Assembly (NCBI RefSeq): GCF_014274465.1
Contig: NZ_CP060394.1
Coordinates: 4,898,001 to 4,962,000 of the forward strand
DNA: 64,000 bases
Origin: Alloacidobacterium dinghuense
Lineage (GTDB): Bacteria; Acidobacteriota; Terriglobia; Terriglobales; Acidobacteriaceae
Direction of reading: 5' to 3'
Shown here: positions 13,421 to 22,315 of the stretch, piece by piece
Layout: each line of letters starts with the position of its first letter
Position numbering within the stretch: position 1 is the first letter of the stretch
Translations under genes and position numbers: made by a program
Notes under the pieces: model-generated
The model's input: only the letters and a program-made list of their open reading frames with translations
Databases searched by the model: none
What the model was told of the DNA's origin: nothing

Positions 13421-13654
13421 TCAACAACTGGTCCTATCTGCCATTTTATGATCCAGCCAGTCTTTATAGTCCTTGGCGCTGATAAACACGAGCGCCGAAG
13501 CGTTTTCTGTACTGCCCGCGTGCAAGTCGCACTTGTTATCCTTGATCGTGGTGAACCACTGGCCAGCGCCGCAGATATTGAGTTGCATTACCTGCATCAT
13601 TACGCATGTGGCTAGGATGAGTGATCCAAGAGAGAAATAGTGAGTCCGTCGCAT
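13421..13654 (-). CDS. Small secreted protein with signal peptide
   Basis: The product has 77 residues. The first 30 form a Sec-type signal ([20 protein letters not shown]), followed by a short mature part with three cysteines ([14 protein letters not shown], and the last residue) and [19 protein letters not shown] stands six bases before the ATG. The odd cysteine count and small size suggest a periplasmic or secreted factor of unknown role. Confidence 0.6.
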   Translation of the reverse strand: MRRTHYFSLGSLILATCVMMQVMQLNICGAGQWFTTIKDNKCDLHAGSTENASALVFISAKDYKDWLDHKMADRTSC

Positions 13655-13796
13655 CGTTCGCTCCGTCCCGAGTCGTTACCTCTATGCTAGAGACTTCTAC
13701 ACATCCGTAACACGGAAAGTTCGGTTTTTAGTCCCAATAAGTTCGGCACGTCCTCATCTATGGGGTAAGGATCTGATCGAAGCATGGTAGCGAGTC

Positions 13797-13922
13797 ATGC
13801 TCCGTCGGCTCTTCGAACTTCGCTGCCGCCTCAAGCTGCTTACCTGGCAGGAACTGGCCGCAGTACTTCCAGTTGATCTTCAGCAGTTTCTGGCTGACAA
13901 GCACGGCATTGTTCCCGCGTGA
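13797..13922 (+). CDS. Very small ORF of the WQELAAVLP type
   Basis: The 41-residue ORF reads MLRRLFELRCRLKLL, then TWQELAAVLPVDLQQFLADK and GIVPA, stop. It is nearly identical in its core to the ORF at 10034. The DNA similarity begins about 20 bases before the ATG, where the frame is interrupted by TAG while the other copy is open. The predicted structure is two amphipathic helices. It may be a real micro-protein or the tail of a decayed larger gene. Confidence 0.4.
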   Translation: MLRRLFELRCRLKLLTWQELAAVLPVDLQQFLADKHGIVPA

Positions 13923-14148
13923 CCTCGGGATGGGCATTGCCAGGGGCAACCCTACGCAAGACGAAGTGACGGGCCAACGGTTTTGTGCCGCCTTGAAATG
14001 GTTGCGTGCAAAACTCAAAATATACTCAATATGCGTTATTTACTTGATGCCAAAAACCTCATATTCTGACAGAGGCTGGTTCCAGGCAGAGGCTCCAAAT
14101 ATGTCCTTGAAATCGAAATATCAAGGAAAGTGGGCACTGATTTAAGCA

Positions 14149-14415
14149 ATGAGATTGAATTTCGAATTCCCAGAAGAACGAATCAAAGAACTGAAAGAAC
14201 TGCAATCCGAAGCGGGTTTAGACACCATGAAAGACCTTATCAATAACGCAATAACGATCTTCGAGTGGGCTGTCCACGAGACAAGGAAGGGCAACGAAAT
14301 CGCCGCTGTGAACGAAGCCGGTGAGAGTTATCGGGTCCTGATTACCCCCGCATTACAGAGGGTCGCGAAAGAGCGCGTCGTGCGTGAGAAGGCACATGCG
14401 CGTGTGCGTGTGTAG
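14149..14415 (+). CDS. Ribbon-helix-helix-like small protein
   Basis: The product has 88 residues, starting MRLNFEFPEERIKELKELQS. It continues with TMKDLINNAITIFEWAVHE and a beta segment NEAGESYRVLITPALQRVAK. The strand-helix-helix opening resembles ribbon-helix-helix DNA-binding domains, though the middle is longer than in CopG antitoxins. Proteins of this type occur in many acidobacterial genomes as short stand-alone genes. It is followed after 12 bases by a membrane protein gene, so the two form an operon. No toxin is recognisable. Confidence 0.65.
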   Translation: MRLNFEFPEERIKELKELQSEAGLDTMKDLINNAITIFEWAVHETRKGNEIAAVNEAGESYRVLITPALQRVAKERVVREKAHARVRV

Positions 14416-14427
14416 TTTTGAGCAGGA

Positions 14428-14790
14428 ATGAACCTTAAGCAGGAAATCCGGCTGACTCCGAAAAGCTGGACAACAAGAGTCGAAGCCGAAACGTGGCGGT
14501 TGCGCAACATTGTTCTGATTTTTTTGCTTTGCGCATTTGGATTCCTGCTGCTTGCCACGATGGGAATCTTTTTCCTGCAGGGTTTCAGGGTGCGTGGTTT
14601 TGACCTGCCTACGAATGTCTTACTCTGGCTCGGCGGCGCTACGATCGGCGAGGTAGCCGGTCTACTAGTTCTCTGCATTCGCACTGTGTTTATCAGCCCT
14701 GATCTCAGGAAGACTCCTCGTCGGAAGCCCAAGAATCCGGCCCTATTGGATCTGCCGAAATCTCCGGCTCGGTTACGAGGAATTCCCTGA
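14428..14790 (+). CDS. Small two-helix membrane protein
   Basis: The product has 120 residues. A charged N-terminus (LTPKSWTTRVEAETWRLRN) is followed by two hydrophobic helices (IVLIFLLCAFGFLLLATMGI and LWLGGATIGEVAGLLVLC), then a basic, proline-rich tail. It lies 12 bases behind the ribbon-helix-helix-like gene. No family recognised; the size and two-helix design recall holin-like or regulator-partner proteins, without further support. The ribosome site is weak, so coupling to the upstream gene is probable. Confidence 0.6.
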   Translation: MNLKQEIRLTPKSWTTRVEAETWRLRNIVLIFLLCAFGFLLLATMGIFFLQGFRVRGFDLPTNVLLWLGGATIGEVAGLLVLCIRTVFISPDLRKTPRRKPKNPALLDLPKSPARLRGIP

Positions 14791-14968
14791 TCTCGATCAG
14801 GATGGTCTTTCTGCGAAATCCGCGTAAGCTCTTTGCTTCGCCGCTTCCCACTGCTGCCTTGCTAAATTTCTCCCGATCTAACTTTGGACCCTGAGGCACT
14901 GTTCGTACCTTTTGTGGATGACTCCACTGCGCGAGAGCAAGGCTCCAGCGCATTTCACCACGACGCAA
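14705..14968 (-). CDS. Hypothetical protein, probably 5'-truncated
   Basis: The minus-strand frame reads DFAKYDLSDPFTPLRRGEMR directly after a TAG at 15020-15022. It continues LALAQWSHPQ, VPQGPKLDREKFSKAAVG and FRRKTILIEIREFL, ending at 14705. The sequence has the composition of a real protein. The only start inside it is a TTG at 14968, which would cut off the well-formed first 17 residues, so the 5' end was probably lost. It overlaps the membrane-protein gene tail to tail by 86 bases. Confidence 0.35.
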   Translation of the reverse strand: MRRGEMRWSLALAQWSHPQKVRTVPQGPKLDREKFSKAAVGSGEAKSLRGFRRKTILIEIREFLVTEPEISADPIGPDSWASDEESS

Positions 14969-15022
14969 CGGGGTAAAAGGGTCTGACAGATCGTACTTCG
15001 CGAAATCCGGAACGAAATCCTA

Positions 15023-15519
15023 TCTTTCGCTTTTTATTCTCCGCCAAGCATAGCACAGCGAAGGCAGGTTTGTCGTTGGGACGAAGCAGAACCTGTTTCG
15101 TCATGCCTTGACGGTCTACATACAGAAGTGTGGGGATGATCCCCGAGTCCGACATTGTTGGCACTGGTGCTGCTATGTCTGCTGCCCGAGAATCTCGAAC
15201 GCCTGCGTTCTCGGGGAGTCAGCGCGAAGCGGTCGCTGGCCAGCCGTGAACTTGCGCTCGGGATAGAGGCGTTGGAGCGGTTCGTCCGTAGCGGGACGCT
15301 ACGCCGCACCCATGAGTGCGTATTTGGAGTTCTGGCTCTCGAAAGCGAACCGGTAGACCCTCGTTTGTGAGTGATTCCAGCGGATCAATTGGTTAGCAGC
15401 GGAAGCGGTTGCACAGTTGGTTGCACAATTCTTTCCGAACTGTGTGATTTATCCCGAATATCAGGCTGCTATTCCGACCTAACTCATTGAATCCATTTAA
15501 CAGAGGCTGGAGCGAGTTA
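15023..15519. other. Stretch without a recognised gene
   Basis: A plus-strand frame (about 15155-15370, LERLRSRGVSAKRSLASREL) has good third-position GC but starts with TTG and resembles nothing. Near 15412-15436 a short direct repeat (GTTGCACAGTTGGTTGCACAATT) is visible. I support no gene here. The stretch lies between the accessory genes and the tRNA remnant. Confidence 0.3.
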
Positions 15520-15560
15520 GTTTTCAAGACCGCCTGTTTCAACCACTCACACATCCCTCC
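15520..15560 (-). pseudogene. 5' half of a tRNA-Ser(UGA) gene
   Basis: The reverse strand from 15560 begins GGAGGGATGTGTGAGTGGTT and continues GAAACAGGCGGTCTTGAAAA. This is the acceptor 5' strand, the D arm (GAGTGGTTGAA), the 5' anticodon stem and the loop with anticodon TGA (15524-15526). After it the sequence no longer completes the anticodon stem, and there is no variable arm, T loop or CCA. The tRNA therefore breaks inside the anticodon arm, a usual crossover position for tRNA-targeting integrases. It is a remnant, not a working tRNA. Confidence 0.6.
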
Positions 15561-15645
15561 GCGTGAGTGAAGTGCTTGTGTTACTTCATTGTAGACGAGT
15601 TCCGCTTTCGCTTCACCCACTTTGGCGGCAGATTGCATGCTGTGA

Positions 15646-18600
15646 TTAGGGGTTCTTGCTAAGCCGTTTATAGTATTCGGCCACTGAATCCTGATATCCG
15701 TCTGGAATCGAGAAGGGCTTGCCGGTGCGCGCTTGTGTCGAGGCATCGTCGCGCTGCAACTGCAATTCGATGCGATCAAGGGAACTAAGAACGTCTCGGT
15801 GCATTTGCTCCACGATTTCGGGATTGCCGGGGAAGCGTTTGGGATCGAGTCGTTGCATCTGTCGCGCCAGGTCCTGAACTTCTTTCGCAGCCTGCGGGTC
15901 GTTTTGCACCATCTGGCGCAGCTGATTCAGCTCGCGCACGCCTTGTTGGTAGAAGCGTTCGTTGTCTGCAGGATTGCCAGAGGCATCCATTGGAATGTCG
16001 TGATGAATCCCCTGGCCATAGCGGTTGTCGCCAGTGTTGATGTTGCCCAATACAGCGCCGTCTGCGGCAGTTCCACTGCCGTAGCGTACATCACCACTTG
16101 GACCCGATTGATTGCGCGTTGGCTCGCCGGAAGAGCCTTCTCGTTGCAAGCGGCCCTGTTGTCTTTGACCTGATTGTCCTCCGGCACGCTGCTCCTGGCC
16201 CCTACTGTATGGCTGCCCGTTGGGATCACGCCCACCGCGTTGACCATTCTGGCTCTGCTGCTGGCCTCCACTCATCGCCTCAAGCTGGCTGCGCAGTCGC
16301 TCTACCTGATTCAACATGGCTGTCTCATCTCCAGGTGCCGCGCCGCTATTCTGTCTGGCTTTCTCCTGCCCCTGCCCGGGCTTTTCCTGTCCCATGGCTT
16401 GCTGCGCTTGCCGAAGCTGCTGACTCAATTTTTGTAGTCCCTGTGCGATTTCGGTCTCGGTGCCGTTCGTGTTGGGATTGATCCCGCTCCGCAGCCAGTC
16501 GGCTGTTCTCTGCATGTGGTTGTCGAGATCGGACTGGTCCATCTCAGCCAGTGCATCACGCAGCTTCTGCGAGACACCGGGCTGGTTCGGAGCCACCTCA
16601 CGCGCCGTGTCACGAAGGTTCCTCTGCAGCTTCGACAGATCATCGGAGAGTTGCTGCCGTTCGCCGGCCAGTTGATTGCGCTGCCGAAGCTGCTCCATCA
16701 TGCGATCCCGATCCATCTGGCTATTTGCCGCGTCGTCTGTCGCATCATCGTCGCGTTGCTGACCAGTGAGTTTGTTGATGCGGTCTGACTGTGCCCGTTC
16801 TTCTTGCGTCAACCGGTCGGCTTCATGCGAGAGAGAGTTCAATTTACCAGATGCCATCTGCTGCTGTGTGCCGCCCAACAGATTTGCCGCCTCGCGCAGT
16901 TGGTCAGCGGCCTGACGCGCCGCATCGGTGCCCTGCTGAGGACTGCCGCTGCGCTTCATCGCCTCGCCTGCCTGGCGCAGACGGCTCAAAGCCTGCTCGA
17001 TGCGCTGGTCTGAACTTTGCGAGGGGCTTTGGGAGGAGCCTTGCGAGCCAGACTGGCCGCTTGCTTGCTGTTGTTGCCGTGACGTCTGAGATCCGTTCTG
17101 CGACGATGCACTTTGCTGCTGCGAACCAGATTGTCCTGAGGAAGACGCTCCACTTGAGCCTTGCTGTCCGTTCTGCTGTTGGCCCCGGTTGTTCTGCGCA
17201 AGCTGCTCCAGTTGACGCTGCAGTTGCTCGGCCTCGCGTCGCAGCATCTCCTGCTGCCAACGCTCCTGAAAGTTCTGTTGCGGATTTTGCTGCTGGTTCG
17301 CCAAATCTTGTTGCCGTCGGGCCAAAGCATCGAGCTTCGCCAGCGCATCCTCTACGTCTTTCTGGTGCTGCTCTGCCGGAGACGTGCTCTGCGCCGTCTC
17401 ATACTGATTCTTCTCAGTGTCCAGCTCAAGATCGAAGAGGCTGGCCAGGTCGCGTCCTGCGCTGTTGACGCCACCGCCCCCGCCGCCCTGCTGCCCGAAA
17501 GCAACTTCAATCTTGCGGAAAGTTGCCTCGGCATGAAGCAGCGCCTGCAGCGCTTTCTGCTCCAATGGAATGGCGTCCTTCCACTGCGTTGCCTTCAGCT
17601 TGTCTGCGGAAGGAGCCATAGCTGCGGCTGCCGTCTGCATATCTTTTTCAAAACCGTTGAACTCTTCGTTCGCTTCAGAGAGATCGCGGCTTTCCATGCG
17701 CGCTGAGAGCGCCATTACCTGGTCGCGCAGTTTCTGCTGGGCCTCGGAGAGGAATTGCCCTTGCGCCGCGGAATCCTTCGGAGTTGCAGACTTGTCGTTC
17801 TGCTGCTTCCAGGTTGCGGCAATCAGCTCTTTTTCGCGCTTAGAGATTTCAATCTGGTTGTTCTGACCGCCACCGCCTCCTCCGCCACCACCCATTTGCT
17901 GCGACTGCGAAAACTCGCGCTCGAACGGATCAGCCTGGATGAAGGTGATATCCGTGCGCGACTCGGCATGACCATCCTTTGCGGTTGCATAGAGACTTAC
18001 CAGATCGCCGGGCACCAGCTTGAAATCTTCGAGCGGCAACGTGTAAGAACCGTCGGCATTCTTTTCTCCTGGAGCCTTGAGCAGGCTCACGTCGCGATCC
18101 GGGCCTCCATTTACGGAGTAATGCAGATGCACATCATTGAGCCCGAATTGATCCGCTGCCTTTACACCGACCGTTACCTCTTCGATCGGGCTGGCGCGGT
18201 AATCGCCGCCTGGGCGACTGATGGCAACCTCCGGGGGCGTCGCCTGTTCCGCGGCGATGAAGTAGTCCTCAGACAACCTTACAGATTGGCCTTCATCGGT
18301 GGCGGCGAGATGATAGGCGCCATCCTTTGTCATGTGGATCGTGCCCTGGTACTTGTTTCCGCTGCCGTCCTTCAGCTGAATTGCGTGACCGTCATCGAGC
18401 GTGAGCTGACCATTCTTCAAAGGATGATCCATCTCAATCTCGATCGCCGCATCCGTTCCCTCGATGGCGCGCAGGTCGCCGGTATGCTCTTCGGTGATGG
18501 GCTTCAATCCGGTCCACTTCGGATACTGGTAGGTCACGCGGATGCCCTTCACAGCAGGGAGATCGACGACACGCACTTTGTAGTGTGGTGAAACCAGCGG

Positions 18601-19389
18601 ACCGGCCGCCACGTAGTATTCAACGTTCTCCGGCAGTCCCGCAAAGGCGAATTGATATGTTGCTGCGCCGCCCGCGTCCGGCTGCGCCTGCATGGTCACC
18701 GGTTCCCATGCGGTTGTGCTTTGGTAGTGAGCGAAGATCTGTGCTTTTTCCGGCTTCATGCCGAGGACACGCGCGGTAATCAGCTGATCAGCGTTTCGCC
18801 GCACGGCAACGTCGCCGGGCGTCACCACGATCGAGTAAAACGGAGTTGCATCCTTCTTCGGTCCAGTCCAAAGGAGGGAAGCGCCATAACCCAGATACCC
18901 CGGGCCTGCGGCGATCGTCCACACGAGCACGCCAAGACACGCAAGTCCCGCACCGCTCAGCGCAAAGAGCCGGTTATTCGGAACCAGGGAAGACAGCTCC
19001 GCATTCCGCGCTTGCGACAGTGTATCGGCGGCCAGCAGTTCCAGAAACGGGTCGCTGCCGTTGCGTTCGCGTTCATGGAATGTCGTGAGTCGCTGATCGA
19101 ATTCAGGATATGCCGCTTCAGTCTGGCTCACGGCATGCGTCCGCGTGAGATGGATGAGCGGGAGGGCAATGCCAAGCACTGCGGTTGCGGCAAGGGCGGC
19201 GAAGAGTGCCAGACGTGCTCCTGCAACTCCTTGCGATGGAAAGGCTAAGTGATTGAGCAGCAGCACGAGCGCAACCGTGACGATGAGCGCCGTTCCCGTA
19301 AAGAGAGCCGCGCCACGCAGCCACGCGCCCAGCCGCAATCTCTGCTGCAGTCGAGCAATGTAGGAATTGAGCTCATCCCGCCTGCTCAT
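15646..19389 (-). CDS. DUF4175-type large membrane protein with Gln-rich domain
   Basis: The product has 1247 residues. Two or three membrane helices lie at about residues 20-85 and one near 150-170. Then follow beta-rich extracytoplasmic domains (PGDVAVRRNADQLITARVLG), and after roughly residue 510 a long coiled, Gln/Ser/Gly-rich part introduced by a nine-glycine run. The layout fits DUF4175/TIGR02302 proteins, which sit at the end of MoxR-DUF58-vWA clusters. Role unproven; an envelope scaffold is likely. The ATG at 19389 overlaps the stop of the preceding gene (ATGA). The longer frame to 19479 would overlap 30 codons of that gene and is rejected. The last gene of the eight-gene operon. Confidence 0.8.
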   Translation of the reverse strand: MSRRDELNSYIARLQQRLRLGAWLRGAALFTGTALIVTVALVLLLNHLAFPSQGVAGARLALFAALAATAVLGIALPLIHLTRTHAVSQTEAAYPEFDQRLTTFHERERNGSDPFLELLAADTLSQARNAELSSLVPNNRLFALSGAGLACLGVLVWTIAAGPGYLGYGASLLWTGPKKDATPFYSIVVTPGDVAVRRNADQLITARVLGMKPEKAQIFAHYQSTTAWEPVTMQAQPDAGGAATYQFAFAGLPENVEYYVAAGPLVSPHYKVRVVDLPAVKGIRVTYQYPKWTGLKPITEEHTGDLRAIEGTDAAIEIEMDHPLKNGQLTLDDGHAIQLKDGSGNKYQGTIHMTKDGAYHLAATDEGQSVRLSEDYFIAAEQATPPEVAISRPGGDYRASPIEEVTVGVKAADQFGLNDVHLHYSVNGGPDRDVSLLKAPGEKNADGSYTLPLEDFKLVPGDLVSLYATAKDGHAESRTDITFIQADPFEREFSQSQQMGGGGGGGGGQNNQIEISKREKELIAATWKQQNDKSATPKDSAAQGQFLSEAQQKLRDQVMALSARMESRDLSEANEEFNGFEKDMQTAAAAMAPSADKLKATQWKDAIPLEQKALQALLHAEATFRKIEVAFGQQGGGGGGVNSAGRDLASLFDLELDTEKNQYETAQSTSPAEQHQKDVEDALAKLDALARRQQDLANQQQNPQQNFQERWQQEMLRREAEQLQRQLEQLAQNNRGQQQNGQQGSSGASSSGQSGSQQQSASSQNGSQTSRQQQQASGQSGSQGSSQSPSQSSDQRIEQALSRLRQAGEAMKRSGSPQQGTDAARQAADQLREAANLLGGTQQQMASGKLNSLSHEADRLTQEERAQSDRINKLTGQQRDDDATDDAANSQMDRDRMMEQLRQRNQLAGERQQLSDDLSKLQRNLRDTAREVAPNQPGVSQKLRDALAEMDQSDLDNHMQRTADWLRSGINPNTNGTETEIAQGLQKLSQQLRQAQQAMGQEKPGQGQEKARQNSGAAPGDETAMLNQVERLRSQLEAMSGGQQQSQNGQRGGRDPNGQPYSRGQEQRAGGQSGQRQQGRLQREGSSGEPTRNQSGPSGDVRYGSGTAADGAVLGNINTGDNRYGQGIHHDIPMDASGNPADNERFYQQGVRELNQLRQMVQNDPQAAKEVQDLARQMQRLDPKRFPGNPEIVEQMHRDVLSSLDRIELQLQRDDASTQARTGKPFSIPDGYQDSVAEYYKRLSKNP

Positions 19390-21428
19390 GCTTCCTCCCG
19401 CTGCGTACCTATGTAGCGGCTGGCAAGCGCCGTCTCCGCCAGCGCCACTACCAATGCAAGCAGCATAACGTACCACCACAGATTCACGCGGCGATATTTG
19501 ACGTCATCAACGACGGCCGCCTGTACGGGCACGCCGCCAGCGTTGTTTCCACTCCACAGTTGCAGCACATCCTGTGCAATTGGTTGCAGGTCCGACTCGC
19601 GACGATCAGGATTCACGCCAATCACCGCATCGCGTCCATTTGCAAATCGAACCTGATAGAAGCCGGCGCGCTGCAGCCGAAAAGTTTGCACCGTCCTCGC
19701 CTCACTGAGTGAGAGGGGCCGGCGCCCGTCCGGATCGATGACTTCTACGTTTGCAACCTCGCCGACTGGAGCGGTAGCGGAGCGAAGTTGCACAAACGAA
19801 TCCACGAGCTGGGATCCACTCAATCGCTCGTGCCCTGAAAGGTAGCGAGCGGCCTTGTCCACAAACGCCACAAAAACAGGATGCAGCGGTAAATCGTTCG
19901 TCAGATTTTCCAGTCCCGAGGTTAAGAGCAGCACATGTCCCTCACCCGACTGCTTGTCCAGCAGAAGCGGCGTCCCGTCACTCAAACGGGCCGCTACGCG
20001 GGCCTGTCCCGGATCGACGGATGCAGCATAGAAGATTTTTGTCTCCGCCCAGCCTCCATTGTCGTGCCCAGGTTGCTCCTGCGCGAGCGCGGGATAAGTG
20101 AAGTCCACCTGACTGACCGAGGCGGCGGCCCCGGTGTGAGCGTAGTCGTGCACGTCCCTGGCATCAGCTCCCCAAAGCGGAATGCGCGCACGTCGTCCCG
20201 CGTTCGTGCCGAGGGCAATGAGAACGCCTCCTCCTTTGGCTACATACTGCGCCAGCGTGTGCTCAAAAATCGACGGCAGCGTTCCAGCATCTGACAGGAC
20301 CACAAAACCGAACTTTGAAGGATCCAGGTCCGTCGTCTGCTCTGCAGTCACCGACTGCAACAGGAATGACGTTGCTCCTGCGGCAGCCAGCGCAGCGCCA
20401 AAGTACACCGCAGACCGGATATCGTTCGAAGCATGCACGAACAACACCCGCTCCGGATCCGACCGGCGAATTACGAAGAGGCTTGCGTCATCGGCGGGAA
20501 AGGCGTCGCCTCCCTCAAGCCGTACCTCACACCGGTTGAAGCCATACCCCACATCAACGGGAGCGAACTCGACTGTCGCACGCCCATCGGCTGGGATTTT
20601 CACGTTTCGAGTTGCGACGGCCTTGCCGTTGATCACCAGCGATACAGTCTTCTCTGCCGCAGGAGTGCCGAAACCAGCCACCACGGCCTGCACGCGCGAT
20701 CGCTTCGGGTCTTTCGGATCTGCGAGTTCAGCCGGTGCGGTCACTCGCTCCACTGTCCAGTTGGGTGGAGCCGTGCCCTTCGCCACATCGTGGAGCACGA
20801 GTGTCGCGTTTGGCGGCAACATCATGTCGGCAAAGTTGGCAGGCATGGCCGTACGCTGCATGTCGCTGAACAGATGCAGATCGATAGGCCTATGCGATGT
20901 GTCCGCCATCGCACGGATAGTTCGCCCCAATTCGCCGAAGTTCGCATGTCCATCTCCGAGCTGAATGCTCTCGAGAGCCGAGCGCAGCTGTGCTTCATCG
21001 GAGATCGGTTGCGTCAGCATCTCGATCTGCCCCCCGAGCGCAATCACTTGCGCTTTCTGCGATGGAGGTTTCGCGGCCAGCAAAGCGAGCGCCTGCTGCC
21101 TTGCGTCGGCGAATCTCGTTCCCGCGCGCATACTGAACGAGCTATCCAGAACGATGAGCAATTCGTGTTCATTGGCGCCCGTTGCTGCGCGCCGCACAAA
21201 CGGTTCCGCAAAGGCGAACACTACCAGCAGGAGCAGTGCGGATCGCAGCGCAAAAAGCAGCAAATATCGTAAGCGCTGATGCCGCGTGGAACTCTGAATA
21301 CCACGTTCGAAGAACATCAGTGAACTCACCGGTCGCGGCGTAGTCACGTGCTTGCGCAGCAGATGCACAAAGACCGGCACGCCTAGCGCTGCCAGGCCTG
21401 TAAGAAACCATGGCGCCAGAAAGCCCAT
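19386..21428 (-). CDS. BatA-like protein with vWA domain
   Basis: The product has 680 residues. The N-terminal aerotolerance-type segment has two membrane helices (FLAPWFLTGLAALGVPVFVH and the helix near residue 60). A vWA domain follows, with an intact metal site (LIVLDSSFSM) and LHLFSDMQRT. Then come beta-sandwich regions, a glutamine-amidotransferase-like region, and a last membrane helix (WWYVMLLALVVALAETAL). In known clusters such proteins are thought to be handled by the MoxR ATPase. Start and stop both overlap the neighbours by a few bases, so translation is coupled. Confidence 0.8.
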   Translation of the reverse strand: MGFLAPWFLTGLAALGVPVFVHLLRKHVTTPRPVSSLMFFERGIQSSTRHQRLRYLLLFALRSALLLLVVFAFAEPFVRRAATGANEHELLIVLDSSFSMRAGTRFADARQQALALLAAKPPSQKAQVIALGGQIEMLTQPISDEAQLRSALESIQLGDGHANFGELGRTIRAMADTSHRPIDLHLFSDMQRTAMPANFADMMLPPNATLVLHDVAKGTAPPNWTVERVTAPAELADPKDPKRSRVQAVVAGFGTPAAEKTVSLVINGKAVATRNVKIPADGRATVEFAPVDVGYGFNRCEVRLEGGDAFPADDASLFVIRRSDPERVLFVHASNDIRSAVYFGAALAAAGATSFLLQSVTAEQTTDLDPSKFGFVVLSDAGTLPSIFEHTLAQYVAKGGGVLIALGTNAGRRARIPLWGADARDVHDYAHTGAAASVSQVDFTYPALAQEQPGHDNGGWAETKIFYAASVDPGQARVAARLSDGTPLLLDKQSGEGHVLLLTSGLENLTNDLPLHPVFVAFVDKAARYLSGHERLSGSQLVDSFVQLRSATAPVGEVANVEVIDPDGRRPLSLSEARTVQTFRLQRAGFYQVRFANGRDAVIGVNPDRRESDLQPIAQDVLQLWSGNNAGGVPVQAAVVDDVKYRRVNLWWYVMLLALVVALAETALASRYIGTQREEA

Positions 21429-22315
21429 CAATTCCCCGCGTGCCGCAGCGAAAGATATTCGCGCAATGCTGTGTCGAGTGGTTGATCAGTAACGAGCAGG
21501 TGATAGTCCATTCCCGCTGCTCGCGTGCGCGAGCGAAGCTGCTCGATATGTGTCTGCATCTTCGTGCGATAAGTTGTCTTCGTGAATTCGGGGATCACCT
21601 CCATCTCTCGGTCGGTCTCAAGATCAACAAGGATCGCTGGTCCCTTCAGTTCGGGCCTTATCTCCTGTGGATCGAGAATGTGAAACAGAACCACATCGTT
21701 GCCGTGAAAGCGGAGTGGCTCGATGATGCGCACAATTGTGTCCGGCTCCTCGTAAAAGTCGGAGATCACGATGACGATGCCGCGCCGGTGCAACAGAGCC
21801 TGGAAATGGCGAAGCGGCTTGGAGAAATCCGTCCGCGCCCGTGGCTCAGCGCGTTCTAGTCCGGCTAGAAGACGCATCAGTTGGCCTTGCCGCGTTGATG
21901 GTCGGATATAATCTCGAACCTCATCGTCGAAAACAATCAGGCCAGCAGCATCTCTCTGATTGCGAATCGCGAGATAGAAGAGCGACGCAGCCATGAAGCG
22001 CGCGTAGTCCATCTTCGACGGCGGTCCGGATGTGTATTGCATCGAGTTGCTCGCATCGAGCAGCACTGTCACCTGGCTGCTTGTCTCGCCGCGATAACGC
22101 TTCAGATAGCAGCGCTCAGTGCGCGCGAATAGATTCCAGTCCACATGGCGAAGATCATCGCCGGGGCTGTAAGCGCGATACTCAGCGAACTCCTGACTGA
22201 AGCCGAAGTCCGGCGATCGATGCAAACCGGCGACGAAGCCGTCCACCACCGTCTTTGCCAGCAAGTCCAGCGAGGAGATGCCGGCCAGAACCCTGGGATC
22301 GAGGAAACGCTGCAT
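21428..22315 (-). CDS. DUF58 protein (vWA-like MoxR partner)
   Basis: The product has 295 residues. The DUF58 signature is EYRAYSPGDDLRHVDWNLFA, followed by a vWA-type metal site LLDASNSMQY and IVISDFYEEPDTIVRII. No membrane helix. DUF58 proteins are the standard partners of MoxR ATPases, encoded immediately downstream of them, as here (the stop of moxR and this ATG share one base). They are likely adaptors that link the ATPase to its vWA clients. Confidence 0.9.
   Translation of the reverse strand: MQRFLDPRVLAGISSLDLLAKTVVDGFVAGLHRSPDFGFSQEFAEYRAYSPGDDLRHVDWNLFARTERCYLKRYRGETSSQVTVLLDASNSMQYTSGPPSKMDYARFMAASLFYLAIRNQRDAAGLIVFDDEVRDYIRPSTRQGQLMRLLAGLERAEPRARTDFSKPLRHFQALLHRRGIVIVISDFYEEPDTIVRIIEPLRFHGNDVVLFHILDPQEIRPELKGPAILVDLETDREMEVIPEFTKTTYRTKMQTHIEQLRSRTRAAGMDYHLLVTDQPLDTALREYLSLRHAGN

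Noticed and set aside
14149-14790. A toxin-antitoxin pair (ribbon-helix-helix plus membrane toxin)
   Set aside because: The order and sizes could fit, but the second protein shows no toxin family features and the first is longer than typical antitoxins, so the function is left open.
15520-15560. A functional tRNA-Ser gene
   Set aside because: The anticodon stem does not close, and the variable arm, T arm and 3' acceptor strand are absent.
15393-15779. A 128-residue minus-strand protein covering the tRNA remnant
   Set aside because: Its middle part is the translation of the tRNA-Ser fragment and its first third overlaps the end of the large DUF4175 gene in another frame. No ribosome site.
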